Positions 8,808-16,201 of a DNA stretch of 44,040 bases are shown in pieces. The translations under genes were made by a program, and so were the position numbers. The stretch's first letter is position 1, and every line of letters begins with the position of its first letter. The stretch is from Betaproteobacteria bacterium (GTDB lineage Bacteria; Pseudomonadota; Gammaproteobacteria; Burkholderiales; Burkholderiaceae_C), in assembly GCA_009923315.1 (NCBI GenBank), contig RFTU01000012.1, positions 1 through 44,040 of the forward strand, given 5' to 3'. The notes below the pieces were generated by a model. That model was not told the DNA's origin, did not search any database, and saw only the letters and a program-made list of their open reading frames with translations.

Positions 8808-8845
8808 ACCCGGTTTAGCAACTCGCATACCAAGCGAAACCGGGT
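8808..8845. repeat. 9-bp perfect inverted repeat upstream of dctP
   Basis: ACCCGGTTT (8808-8816) and AAACCGGGT (8837-8845) form a perfect inverted repeat with a 20-base spacer. It lies in the 163-base gap between the divergent dctP and ybaK-like genes, 26 bases upstream of the dctP start. In RNA it could form a stem-loop in the dctP leader; as DNA it could be an operator for a dimeric regulator. No adjacent regulator gene is evident. Confidence 0.5.
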
Positions 8846-8945
8846 CCTGAAGCCCGATTCCGATCCAGAATTGGGCAGTCTGGGTTTCGACATGCACCAA
8901 GTCTGATCAGGGGCGATGGGCTGCGCACCAAACCCACCTCGAACC

Positions 8946-9404
8946 ATGAGCCTTGAATCCGTCCGCACCTTTCTGGCGCATCACGCACCCGACCTGCGCA
9001 TCATCGAAACCCCCGAACGCACCGCCACGGTTGCCGAGGCCGCAGCCGTTCACGGCGTGGCCACCGGTCAGATCGCCAAGACGCTGTCGCTGTGGTGGGG
9101 TGAGGAGGTGATCCTGCTGGTCCTTGGCGGGGATGCGCGGATCGACAACCCCAAGTACAAGGCCCGCTTCAAGGCCAAGGCCAAGATGCTCAGTGCCGAC
9201 GAGGTGGCGCACTGGACCGGTCACCCGGTGGGGGGCGTGTGCCCCTTTGGCCTGGCGCATCCCTTGAAGGTCTACGCCGATGTTTCCCTCAGGGCATTTG
9301 ACGAGGTGGTGCCGGCTGCCGGCTCGGTGAACTCGGCGGTGCGCCTGCCCGTGGTCCGCCTGGTGGAGCTGGCACAGGCGCAATGGGTAGAGGTGTCGCA
9401 GTAG
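8946..9404 (+). CDS. YbaK/ProX-type aminoacyl-tRNA deacylase
   Basis: This is a 152-residue single-domain protein of the YbaK/EbsC/ProXp family, which hydrolyses mischarged aminoacyl-tRNAs (for example Cys- or Ala-tRNAPro) in the cytoplasm. Visible are the TVAEAAAVHGVATGQIAKTL segment with the conserved lysine, VLGGDARIDNPKYKARFKAK, the VGGVCPFGLAHP loop and the closing GSVNSAVRLPVVRLVELA strand. The length matches stand-alone editing domains. The ATG at 8946 (MSLESVRTFL) is preferred over an in-frame ATG ten codons earlier because the family begins at this helix. It diverges from the broken dctP gene and converges with the S9 peptidase. Which mischarged tRNA it edits cannot be read from sequence alone. 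Confidence 0.88.
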   Translation: MSLESVRTFLAHHAPDLRIIETPERTATVAEAAAVHGVATGQIAKTLSLWWGEEVILLVLGGDARIDNPKYKARFKAKAKMLSADEVAHWTGHPVGGVCPFGLAHPLKVYADVSLRAFDEVVPAAGSVNSAVRLPVVRLVELAQAQWVEVSQ

Positions 9405-9414
9405 GCGACACCTC
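9390..9414 (+). terminator. Terminator-like hairpin between ybaK-like gene and S9 peptidase
   Basis: A ten-base-pair perfect stem (GAGGTGTCGC at 9390-9399 with GCGACACCTC at 9405-9414) and a five-base loop span the stop codon of the YbaK-like gene, in a convergent gap. There is no T-run on either side, so intrinsic termination is uncertain; it may protect 3' ends instead. Confidence 0.5.
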
Positions 9415-9426
9415 CACGCAAAGGAC

Positions 9427-11499
9427 TCACTTCAGGATGGTCTCGCGCATGAACAGGATGGTCGAGTAGAACTGGAAGTCCGCGTTCTCCTTGCGCGCGA
9501 ATCCATGGCCCTCGTTTTCGGCTCGCAGGTACCACACCGGTGTGCCGTTGGCGCGCGCCTTGGCCACGATCTGCTCGGCTTCGGTCCAGGGCACGCGCGG
9601 GTCGTTCTTGCCCTGCACCACGAACATCGGCTTGCGGATCTTGTGCGCGTTGGTCAGCGGCGAAATGTTGTGCAAGAACTCGCGCATGGCCGGGTCGCGC
9701 TCATCGCCGTATTCCACGCGGCGCAGGTCGCGACGGTAGCTCTCGGTGGTTTCCAGGAAGGTCACGAAGTGGGAAATGCCCACCACATCGATGTTGCCGG
9801 CGATGCGGTCGGCGTAGTGCGTGGCCACGGCCAGGCTCATGTAGCCGCCGTAGCTGCCGCCGGTGACCAGCACGCGGGAGGCGTCCAGATCCGGCTGCTG
9901 CGCAATCCAGTCCAGCAGCGCGCCGATGTCCTTGACCGAGTCTTCACGCAGGCGCCCGTTGTCCAGCGCCACGAAGGTCTTGCCGTAGCCGGTTGAGCCG
10001 CGCACATTGGGCTGGATGAGGGTGATCCCCAGTTCCTGCACGTAGTACTGGTTGCGTGCAAGGAAACCCACCTTGGCCTGCGCCTCGGGCCCACCGTGGA
10101 TGTTGATGAGCACCGGGCGCTTGCCACTGAACTTGGCCGGCGGCCGTGAGATGAGGCCTGAAATGGTTCGGCCGTCGAAGCTCTTCCAACGGATGATCTG
10201 CTGCTCGCCGAACGAGGCGACATCCAGCTCGGGGTGCGCGTAGGCCTTGGTCCATTGCGTCACCTTGCCGCTTCCCGCATCCAAGGTGTAGATCTGGCCG
10301 GGGCCCTTGGCGCTGTTCACGCCGAAGGCGGCCAGGGCCTGCTTCTTGTGAAAACGCATGGCGCCCACGCTGCCGTCGGGCAGGCCCTTGAACGAACGCT
10401 CGGCCCAGTCGTGGGTCGGATCGAAAAAGCGCGGCTCGTCCTTGCCGTCCACATTGACGGCAGCGGCCAGCAGCTTGCCGTCATAGCTCATCGCCGCGCC
10501 CGCCACATCCCAAGGAATATGCCCGGTGATGCGCTTGAGCGCGCTCGTCTTGAAGTCGAAGGTCGCCAGCTCGCGGAATTCGCCGAAGCGGTCGGTGGCC
10601 ACCAGGAGGCCCGAACCATCGGGCAGAAAGCGCGAGACCGCGTGCACGCCACGAACAGTCGAACCGGGCTCGGGCAGCACCTGGCGGCGCTGTCCGGTGT
10701 CCACATCCATCAACCACACCTGTGATTCATTGGCCGAGATGTAGCGGTTGATGGTCAGGGTCTTCTCGTCCTTGGACAGCGTCCCCGCGTTCCAGCCGGT
10801 GCCCGGCAGCTCGGCCAGGGTCTTCACGCTGCTGGGGTCCATCGGGTCCATGGTGCGCAGCACGGTGCTGACCGCGGTGCGCGTACCGCCGCGGGCCGTG
10901 CGGTCCAGCGGCACCGAGCTGAACAGGAAGCGGCCGCTCTTGCTGAACCAGGTTTCGAAGGCGTGGCGCTCATCCGGATTGGTCAGCAAGGTGGACTGGC
11001 GCGAGGGCAAATCCAGCCGATACAACTGGGAAACCTCGTTGCCGCCCGTGGCGCGCGCATAGATGAGGAAGCGGCCTTCCTTGGGTTCGTAGTGGGCCGA
11101 GCTCACGGGGTCTGGCCCTTCGGTCAAGGGCTCGAGCCTACCCAAGGGTTGGGCCAGCCGGAACAGGTGGGTGACACTGGAGCCCGGCGCGCGATGCGTG
11201 ACGATCATCTCCGGCTTGGTCGGGTGCCAGGTGACGAATCCATGGCCGCGGAAATCGGTGTACTTGTCCACCTGAGCGGCCAGCGAAGCGGGTATGGGCG
11301 GTATGCCCTGAACCAGCAGGTTGGCATTGGGCGCGATGACCCCCGCTGGGTCCGGCCCGCGGCTGGTAGCCCCCGGCGGCTGCAAGCCGGCACAGGCGGC
11401 CAGCACGGCCGAAAGGCCCAAAGCCGCCACGGTGCGAAGCCAAGGGCGCGGTGTTGGCCTGGAGGCCTGGGTTCCGTTCGAGAAGGTGGAGGACTGCAT
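9427..11499 (-). CDS. S9 family serine peptidase (prolyl oligopeptidase/DPP-like), lipoprotein
   Basis: This is a 690-residue protein. It begins with a signal ending in the lipobox LAAC (about residues 31-34 from the ATG at 11499), so it is probably anchored to the cell envelope facing the periplasm. A beta-propeller domain follows (for example FRLAQPLGRLEPLTEGPDPV, SKSGRFLFSS, VSRFLPDGSGLLVATDR). The C-terminal alpha/beta hydrolase domain has the S9 triad: nucleophile Ser in VTGGSYGGYMS, Asp in QGKNDPRVPW and His in ENEGHGFARKEN. RPVLINIHGGPEAQ and NVRGSTGYGKTF are typical of S9C/DPP-type peptidases that clip short peptides. The frame is open upstream to 11829, but that part lies opposite the ArsR gene and is a shadow. 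It is not obviously related to the neighbouring sulfur genes. Confidence 0.9.
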   Translation of the reverse strand: MQSSTFSNGTQASRPTPRPWLRTVAALGLSAVLAACAGLQPPGATSRGPDPAGVIAPNANLLVQGIPPIPASLAAQVDKYTDFRGHGFVTWHPTKPEMIVTHRAPGSSVTHLFRLAQPLGRLEPLTEGPDPVSSAHYEPKEGRFLIYARATGGNEVSQLYRLDLPSRQSTLLTNPDERHAFETWFSKSGRFLFSSVPLDRTARGGTRTAVSTVLRTMDPMDPSSVKTLAELPGTGWNAGTLSKDEKTLTINRYISANESQVWLMDVDTGQRRQVLPEPGSTVRGVHAVSRFLPDGSGLLVATDRFGEFRELATFDFKTSALKRITGHIPWDVAGAAMSYDGKLLAAAVNVDGKDEPRFFDPTHDWAERSFKGLPDGSVGAMRFHKKQALAAFGVNSAKGPGQIYTLDAGSGKVTQWTKAYAHPELDVASFGEQQIIRWKSFDGRTISGLISRPPAKFSGKRPVLINIHGGPEAQAKVGFLARNQYYVQELGITLIQPNVRGSTGYGKTFVALDNGRLREDSVKDIGALLDWIAQQPDLDASRVLVTGGSYGGYMSLAVATHYADRIAGNIDVVGISHFVTFLETTESYRRDLRRVEYGDERDPAMREFLHNISPLTNAHKIRKPMFVVQGKNDPRVPWTEAEQIVAKARANGTPVWYLRAENEGHGFARKENADFQFYSTILFMRETILK

Positions 11500-11587
11500 C
11501 GTCAGCTCGGCGTGGTTCAAAGGCGCGGAGCTTACGCGAGCCCGGCCGTCGTGGCACCGCTGTTCGGGAATGTCCGAGGGGCGCGCT

Positions 11588-11965
11588 TCAGCGCTGCGAT
11601 GAAGGCAGCAGCCGGTCGCCGGATTCGATCTCGTCAACCGCATCCAACTCAATGGCCACCTGGGTGCACACGGCCCGGCACAGGGTGGCGACGCGTTCGC
11701 TTTGCAGACGGTAGTAGATTTGCGTGCCCTCGCGCCGCTTGGCCAGGATGCCGCTGCGGTACAGGGTGCCCAGGTGCTGCGACATATTGGGCTGCGTGGT
11801 GTCGATGAGCGACAGCAGCTCCGACACATTCTTCTCTTCCTGGCACACCGCGCTGATGATCTTCAGGCGCACCGGCGTGGCCAGGATGGAAAACAGCTCG
11901 GCAGCCGACTCGAAGACCCGGTCCTGGTCGAGTTCGGGTTCGCCAACGGGGGTCACAGTGGGCAT
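11588..11965 (-). CDS. ArsR-family repressor, candidate persulfide sensor (SoxR/SqrR/BigR-like)
   Basis: This is a 125-residue winged-helix protein. The DNA-recognition segment DTTQPNMSQHLGTLYRSGIL (residues 55-74) and the wing KRREGTQIYYRL are classic ArsR. It lacks the metal-binding ELCVC motif. It has Cys41 at the end of the second helix and Cys96 and Cys100 in the long C-terminal helix. Members of the SqrR/BigR/SoxR group use a cysteine at about 41 and one near the C-terminal helix to sense sulfane sulfur, and they repress sulfide- and thiosulfate-oxidation genes; placing this protein there is inference. The context fits: it sits beside fccAB and sox, and an ATTC-N8-GAAT palindrome lies 11 bases before its start (11977-11992), suggesting autoregulation. 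The ATG at 11965 is the natural start. Confidence 0.85.
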   Translation of the reverse strand: MPTVTPVGEPELDQDRVFESAAELFSILATPVRLKIISAVCQEEKNVSELLSLIDTTQPNMSQHLGTLYRSGILAKRREGTQIYYRLQSERVATLCRAVCTQVAIELDAVDEIESGDRLLPSSQR

Positions 11966-11976
11966 CGCGTCAGTTT

Positions 11977-11992
11977 ATTCGAAACCACGAAT
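11977..11992. promoter_or_regulatory. Operator candidate, ATTCG-N6-CGAAT, upstream of arsR-type regulator
   Basis: ATTCGAAACCACGAAT is a 5-6-5 inverted repeat centred about 19 bases upstream of the regulator's ATG. It also reads as ATTC-N8-GAAT, the form I recall for the SqrR site of Rhodobacter capsulatus. Related 16-bp elements occur at 12467, 21358 and 22400, all at sulfur-oxidation promoters. Binding by the adjacent ArsR protein is an inference. Confidence 0.6.
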
Positions 11993-12059
11993 ATGCACAG
12001 TCTTCGGCGCTATTCTCGGTACGGCCGCGCCGGCTTGCGGGTCCAGTGGCGACCACCGG

Positions 12060-12422
12060 CTAGGGCTTGGCCACAGGCTTGGATTCGAAGCGGTAATGGT
12101 CGCGGTCCAGCACAGCCGCCACGGCGGTGACCTCTTCCGGGAACAAGCCCATATTGAGTTCGGTGCTGCAGTAGTCGACCATGCCGCGCAGCAGGCCGGC
12201 GGTGTTGATCTTGCCCTGCGGGCGGTAGATGCCGCTGCCGTTGCCCCCGGCCCGTCGCGCGTGACAAACGGCGCACTGGTGCTCGGCGATCAGCTTTTCG
12301 CCCAGGGCCAGGTCGGCACCCTTGAAGAGCCGAGCGGTTTGCGCGTGGGCGCTGGGCGCGGCCAGGCACAAGAGCCACACCGTGAGGCCCGTCAGGGCGC
12401 TGGCGAGGCTTTGGCCGATCAT
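12060..12422 (-). CDS. Small exported monoheme c-type cytochrome of unknown role
   Basis: This is a 120-residue protein with a signal peptide (hydrophobic run TGLTVWLLCLAAPSAHAQ) and one haem-binding motif, CAVCH (Cys50, Cys53, His54). A YRPQGKIN block and a GMVDYCSTELNMGLFPEEV stretch follow, with Met residues able to serve as sixth ligand. I do not recognise a named family. It diverges from fccAB and shares its promoter region, which contains an operator-like repeat at 12467-12482, so a role as electron carrier in sulfur oxidation is plausible. The start is ambiguous: ATG 12422, GTG 12437 or ATG 12494. The first is chosen because it gives a compact signal peptide and leaves the operator outside the gene. 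No good ribosome-binding site was seen for any of them. Confidence 0.75.
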   Translation of the reverse strand: MIGQSLASALTGLTVWLLCLAAPSAHAQTARLFKGADLALGEKLIAEHQCAVCHARRAGGNGSGIYRPQGKINTAGLLRGMVDYCSTELNMGLFPEEVTAVAAVLDRDHYRFESKPVAKP

Positions 12423-12466
12423 GGGAAGGGTTTTCACGATTGGCGTGGCGCGGGAGGCGCCAGTAG

Positions 12467-12482
12467 ATTCGAGTTCACTGAT
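12467..12482. promoter_or_regulatory. Operator candidate, ATTCG-N6-CTGAT, between orphan cytochrome and fccAB
   Basis: ATTCGAGTTCACTGAT joins one half-site like that at the arsR promoter (ATTCG) to one like those at soxC and pdo (CTGAT), with the same six-base spacer. It lies in the divergent region, 45 bases before the orphan cytochrome start and 145 bases before fccA. This hybrid is the link suggesting that both half-site forms belong to one regulator. Confidence 0.55.
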
Positions 12483-12627
12483 ATTTGATGCCATCGGCGC
12501 CGGCTTGGCAAGCCCGAGCCGGCTTTTCCCGATGGTCCCCGCCCGTTCGGCGCCCATCACCCCCACCGAATTTGCGCATTTGCCCTGCCGCCACAATATG
12601 TCCGTCTCAACCAAGGAGTACCGCCCC

Positions 12628-12948
12628 ATGAGCCCGTTCCGAACGCTGGCTGTGGCCACCCTGGCCCTGACCTCCACTTGGGCCGCCGCCCAGACCGACG
12701 TGAATCTGGCCCGCAACCTGGCGGCCACCTGCGCCAACTGTCACGGCACCAACGGCAACGCGCTGGGCAAGGATGTGAAGCCGCTGGCCGGCGTGCCGGC
12801 AGCCAACATCGTCGGCCTGATGGCCGCCTACAAGGCGGGCGCCATTCCCAATACGACGATCATGCACCAGATCGCCAAGGGCTACTCGGACGAGCAGATC
12901 AAGCTGATCGCGGAGTATTTCGCCGCCCAGAAGCCCGCTCAGAAGTGA
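12628..12948 (+). CDS. fccA: Monoheme cytochrome c subunit of flavocytochrome c sulfide dehydrogenase
   Basis: This is a 106-residue exported cytochrome: a signal peptide to about residue 21 (AWAA-like end), then CANCH (Cys35, Cys38, His39) and a C-terminal block IMHQIAKGYSDEQIKLIAEYF with a likely Met ligand. That C-terminal block and the position directly before fccB identify it as the cytochrome partner of flavocytochrome c (also named SoxE in sox clusters), which takes electrons from the flavoprotein as sulfide is oxidised to sulfur or polysulfide in the periplasm. It is a one-haem form, as in Chlorobium; Allochromatium FccA has two haems. The ATG at 12628 has AAGGAG upstream. A possible sigma-70 promoter is TTTGCG-N17-CAATAT at 12571-12599. 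fccB begins 11 bases after its stop. Confidence 0.85.
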   Translation: MSPFRTLAVATLALTSTWAAAQTDVNLARNLAATCANCHGTNGNALGKDVKPLAGVPAANIVGLMAAYKAGAIPNTTIMHQIAKGYSDEQIKLIAEYFAAQKPAQK

Positions 12949-12959
12949 AGGAGCACACC

Positions 12960-14243
12960 ATGACGACGAACTCGATTTCCCGCCGTCGCCTGCTGGGTGC
13001 CGGCTCGGCACTGGCCGGCCTGTCCCTGGCCGGCTGCGCCAGCACCGATGCGGGCCCCTCGATTGGCCGTGTGGTGGTCATCGGCGGCGGCTTCGGTGGC
13101 AGCACCGCCGCCCACTATCTGAAGATGTGGGGCGGCAACATCGAAGTCACGCTGGTGGAGCGCAACGCCAGCTTCATCTCCTGCCCCATCTCCAATCTGG
13201 TGCTGGGCGGCTACAAGCAGATGGGCGAGATCACCAAGGGCTATCAGGGCCTCAGGGCCATGGGCATCAAGGTGGTCCAGGGCGATGTCACCGCCATCGA
13301 CGCGGCCGGCAAGCGAGTTCGCTTGGCCGACGGTACGCAGCTGCCCTATGACCGCCTGGTCGTCTCCCCGGGCGTGGATTTCATGAACGAGGCCGTGGCC
13401 GGCTTGGCCACGCCCGCGGCACAGGCCAAGTTCCTGCACAGCTGGAAGGCGGGCCCGCAGACCGTGGCACTGCGCAAGCAGCTCACCGACATGCGCGACG
13501 GCGGCGTGGTGGCCATCTCCATTCCGAAGGCTCCCTATCGCTGCCCGCCTGGGCCGTATGAGCGGGCCTGCATGGTGGCGGCCTACCTGAAGGAGCAAAA
13601 GCCCAAGAGCAAGCTGCTGGTGCTGGACGGCAACCCCGAGATCGTCTCGAAAAAGGGCCTGTTCGAGAAGGCATTCAAGGACCGCTACAGCGGGATCCTG
13701 GAATACCGTGCCAATGCGGAACTCCGGGAAGTCGATGCGGGCAACGGCGTGGCCAAGCTCGAGTTCGAGGATGTCAAGGCCGATGTGATCAATGTGATCC
13801 CACCGCAGCGTGCGGGTGATCTGGCGCGCCATGCGGGCCTGATCAATGCGAACAACCGCTGGGTCAATGTGAACTGGCTGACCATGGAGAGCACGGCGGC
13901 GGCCGGCATACACGTGCTGGGCGACGCCACCATGAGCGCCCCGGCGATGCCCAAATCGGGCCATATGGCCAACCAGCATGCCAAGGTGGCGGCCGCGGCG
14001 ATCATCAACCAGCTCAAGGGTCTGCCGGTCAACGCCACGCCGGTGGTGATGAACACCTGCTACAGCTTCGTGTCCAAGACCGAGGTGGTGCATGTGGCCT
14101 CGGTGCACCAGTACAACGCTGAGCAAAAGACCTTCGTGCCGGTGCAGGGGGCCGGCGGCGTGTCGGCGGCAGCCAGCGAATTGGAAGGTCGCTACGCACT
14201 GAGCTGGGCGGACAACATCTGGGCCGATATGCTGAGGGCCTGA
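12960..14243 (+). CDS. fccB: Flavocytochrome c sulfide dehydrogenase, flavoprotein subunit
   Basis: This is a 427-residue FAD protein exported by the Tat pathway (SRRRLLGAGSALAG at residues 7-20). The dinucleotide-binding motif is RVVVIGGGFGGS (37-48). Cys75, in FISCPISNLVLGG, corresponds to the cysteine that binds FAD covalently in flavocytochrome c. Cys195 (PYRCPPGPYERA) and Cys367 (MNTCYSF) correspond to the active-site redox cysteine pair. GIHVLGDAT is the second FAD motif. It oxidises sulfide and reduces the FccA haem. A strong ribosome-binding site (GAAGGAG) precedes the ATG. The gene ends at a strong intrinsic terminator (14304-14333). Some sox clusters call this gene soxF. All key residues are present. 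Confidence 0.93.
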   Translation: MTTNSISRRRLLGAGSALAGLSLAGCASTDAGPSIGRVVVIGGGFGGSTAAHYLKMWGGNIEVTLVERNASFISCPISNLVLGGYKQMGEITKGYQGLRAMGIKVVQGDVTAIDAAGKRVRLADGTQLPYDRLVVSPGVDFMNEAVAGLATPAAQAKFLHSWKAGPQTVALRKQLTDMRDGGVVAISIPKAPYRCPPGPYERACMVAAYLKEQKPKSKLLVLDGNPEIVSKKGLFEKAFKDRYSGILEYRANAELREVDAGNGVAKLEFEDVKADVINVIPPQRAGDLARHAGLINANNRWVNVNWLTMESTAAAGIHVLGDATMSAPAMPKSGHMANQHAKVAAAAIINQLKGLPVNATPVVMNTCYSFVSKTEVVHVASVHQYNAEQKTFVPVQGAGGVSAAASELEGRYALSWADNIWADMLRA

Positions 14244-14303
14244 GGTCGATTCGCCGGCTGGCGCTGCTGATGCATCGCCTTAGCTTGGCGGCGGTTCAAT
14301 GAG

Positions 14304-14333
14304 AAGAGCACCCGCGGCGGGTGCTCTTTTCTT
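14304..14333. terminator. Intrinsic terminator between fccB and soxB (convergent)
   Basis: An 11-bp perfect stem (AAGAGCACCCG at 14304-14314, CGGGTGCTCTT at 14318-14328) with a three-base loop is followed by TTCTT on the plus strand. It sits in the gap between fccB and the end of soxB and touches the soxB stop codon; the repeat can fold from both transcripts, so it may work in both directions. Confidence 0.9.
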
Positions 14334-16120
14334 CATGCGATGCCCGGATTGCCCTGAACCCCCATCAACTTGGGTGTGTTGATCTTGCGCGGCTTCACGC
14401 GCCCACCCTGCTGGCCCTTGAGCCACTGCTCCACCAGATCCCACACCGGCTTGTTGCCGGCTCGTGAGGCCTCTTCGGCCACTGGTGCCCAACCCGCCAC
14501 CTTGTAGGTTTTGCCGGCCTCGATGGGCTTGCCCTGCAAGCGCATGTCGCTGATGCGGCTGCCCATCTTTTCACCTGGGGTGCAGGTATAGGTCAGCCCA
14601 CCCACGCGCACCATGTCGCCACCTTGCTGGTAGTAGGGATCGGGGTTGAAGAGGTTGTCGGCCACGTCTTCCAACACGGTCTTGATCATCTGGCCGCTCA
14701 TGTTGGTCAGCGTGGCGTACGGGTAGGTGATGGCCAGTTGGTCCATCATCAGTTCGCGCGTGATCACATCGCCAGGCAGCAGCGAGGTGCCCCAGCGGAA
14801 GCCCGGTGAGAACGCCAGGTCTGCGCCCTGCACCTCCATGAGCGCGTCGCAAATCAGTTGGTCCCAGCTGCCATTGAAGTTGCCGCGGCGAAAGAGCAGG
14901 CCATCGGTGACGGCGAGCTTCTCGCCAAGCTTGGCTTCAAATGGCGCGCGGATCTTGGCGATGAGTGCGTCCATCGCAGGGTCGGCCCTGAGTTGGTTGG
15001 CGAACACCGGCAGCAGGCGGTAGCGGTAGTCGGTGACCTTGCCCCCCTTGACCTCGAAGTCCATCACCCCGAGGAACTTGCCGTTGCTGCCGGCGTTGGT
15101 CACCAGGGTGGTGCCGCCCGCGTTCCTCACCGCAATGGCCACCGGCACACCGTCGTGCGTATGGCCGCCCATGATGGCGTCCACGCCCCGCACTCGGCTG
15201 GCCAGCTTGAGGTCCACATCCATGCCGTTGTGGGACAGCACCACCACCACCTGCGCGCCCCCATTGGGCCCACTGCCTCGGGCTTGGTCCACCACCTTCT
15301 GCATGTTCTCGTCCTGGATGCCGAAGCTCCAGTCGGCCACCATGTAGCGCGGGTTGGCAATCGGCGTGTAGGGGAAAGCCTGGCCCACGATGGCCACCCG
15401 TACACCGTTGATCACGCGGATGACATAGGGCTTGAAGACCGGGTCTTCGAAATCGGTGGTGCGCACGTTCTGGGCGACGAAATCCACCTGGTGCGAACCA
15501 CCCAGCACGCCAGGCGCAGACTGGCCCGCGAAGTCCTTCTCGACGATTTCCTGCACCCGCTTCATGCCATAGGTGAACTCCCAGTGGCCGGTCATGACAT
15601 CCACGGTGAGCAGCTTGCAGGCGTCCACCATGTCCTGCGCATTCGTCCACAGTGAGGTGGCCGAACCCTGCCAGGTATCGCCTCCGTCCAGCAGCAGCGC
15701 GCCCGGACGGCTGGCCTTGAGCTGCTTGACCAACGTGGCCAGATGCGAGAAGCCCCCGACCTTGCCGTAGCGGCGCGCGGCGGTTTCGAAGTCCAAGTAG
15801 GTGTAGGCATGGGCCTGTGGCGTCCCGGCTTTGATGCCCGCTGCCTTTAGCAAGTGCTCACCAACCAAATGCGGCAGCTGTCCCTTCATCGCACCCACGC
15901 CCATGTTCACGCTGGGCTCACGGAAATGGATCGGTTTGAGCTGAGCATGGCAATCGGTCATGTGCAGCAGGCTGACCTGACCGAACGGAGCGATGTCGTA
16001 CAGGCCGCCTGGCGCGGTACCGGCCGTCTGCGCATCGGCCTGCGCGTGACGGCCCAAGGCCATGCCGGCCGCGCTGGCGGCAGCCAGTACCTGCAGGAAG
16101 TCACGCTTGCTCAAATTCAT
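14333..16120 (-). CDS. soxB: Thiosulfohydrolase SoxB
   Basis: This is a 595-residue periplasmic enzyme that hydrolyses the terminal sulfonate from sulfur bound to SoxY, releasing sulfate. It belongs to the 5'-nucleotidase/calcineurin-like metallophosphoesterase superfamily. Metal-site motifs are LLHMTDCHAQLKP (about 51-63), LLLDGGDTWQGS, MTGHWEFTYG, VVVLSHNGMDVD and MGGHTHDG, all in the expected order. The N-terminus carries a hydrophobic export signal (KRDFLQVLAAASAAG; only one Arg visible, so a Tat signal would be atypical). The ATG at 16120 is used; the frame extends upstream only to a TTG. It is the last gene of the sox run but is separated from soxX by a terminator-like hairpin and an operator-like repeat, so it may also have its own promoter. 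Confidence 0.95.
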   Translation of the reverse strand: MNLSKRDFLQVLAAASAAGMALGRHAQADAQTAGTAPGGLYDIAPFGQVSLLHMTDCHAQLKPIHFREPSVNMGVGAMKGQLPHLVGEHLLKAAGIKAGTPQAHAYTYLDFETAARRYGKVGGFSHLATLVKQLKASRPGALLLDGGDTWQGSATSLWTNAQDMVDACKLLTVDVMTGHWEFTYGMKRVQEIVEKDFAGQSAPGVLGGSHQVDFVAQNVRTTDFEDPVFKPYVIRVINGVRVAIVGQAFPYTPIANPRYMVADWSFGIQDENMQKVVDQARGSGPNGGAQVVVVLSHNGMDVDLKLASRVRGVDAIMGGHTHDGVPVAIAVRNAGGTTLVTNAGSNGKFLGVMDFEVKGGKVTDYRYRLLPVFANQLRADPAMDALIAKIRAPFEAKLGEKLAVTDGLLFRRGNFNGSWDQLICDALMEVQGADLAFSPGFRWGTSLLPGDVITRELMMDQLAITYPYATLTNMSGQMIKTVLEDVADNLFNPDPYYQQGGDMVRVGGLTYTCTPGEKMGSRISDMRLQGKPIEAGKTYKVAGWAPVAEEASRAGNKPVWDLVEQWLKGQQGGRVKPRKINTPKLMGVQGNPGIA

Positions 16121-16122
16121 GA

Positions 16123-16138
16123 ATAAGTTCTCACTGAT
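16123..16138. promoter_or_regulatory. Weak operator candidate, ATAAG-N6-CTGAT, just upstream of soxB
   Basis: ATAAGTTCTCACTGAT keeps one exact half-site (CTGAT), the outer AT and G of the other, and the six-base spacing of the elements at 12467, 21358 and 22400. It ends three bases from the soxB ATG. On its own it could be chance; its position after a terminator-like hairpin makes it worth listing. Confidence 0.3.
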
Positions 16139-16150
16139 GTTTGTCAAACC

Positions 16151-16184
16151 AAAAGGGGCCGGGCCCTGCAGGCACCGGCCCCTT
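16151..16184 (-). terminator. Terminator-like hairpin between soxX and soxB
   Basis: AAGGGGCCGG (16153-16162) and CCGGCCCCTT (16175-16184) form a ten-base-pair stem with a 12-base loop. In the transcription direction (minus strand) the stem runs into TTTTGGTTTG. It lies in the 81-base gap between soxX and soxB and could attenuate or end the upstream transcript, lowering soxB relative to soxAX. Confidence 0.6.
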
Positions 16185-16201
16185 GGGGCCCTTTGGCCGG
16201 C

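Noticed and set aside
12939-14126. 395-codon minus-strand frame opposite fccB
   Set aside because: It would be antisense to the complete flavoprotein and includes the fccB ribosome-binding region; no recognisable domain.
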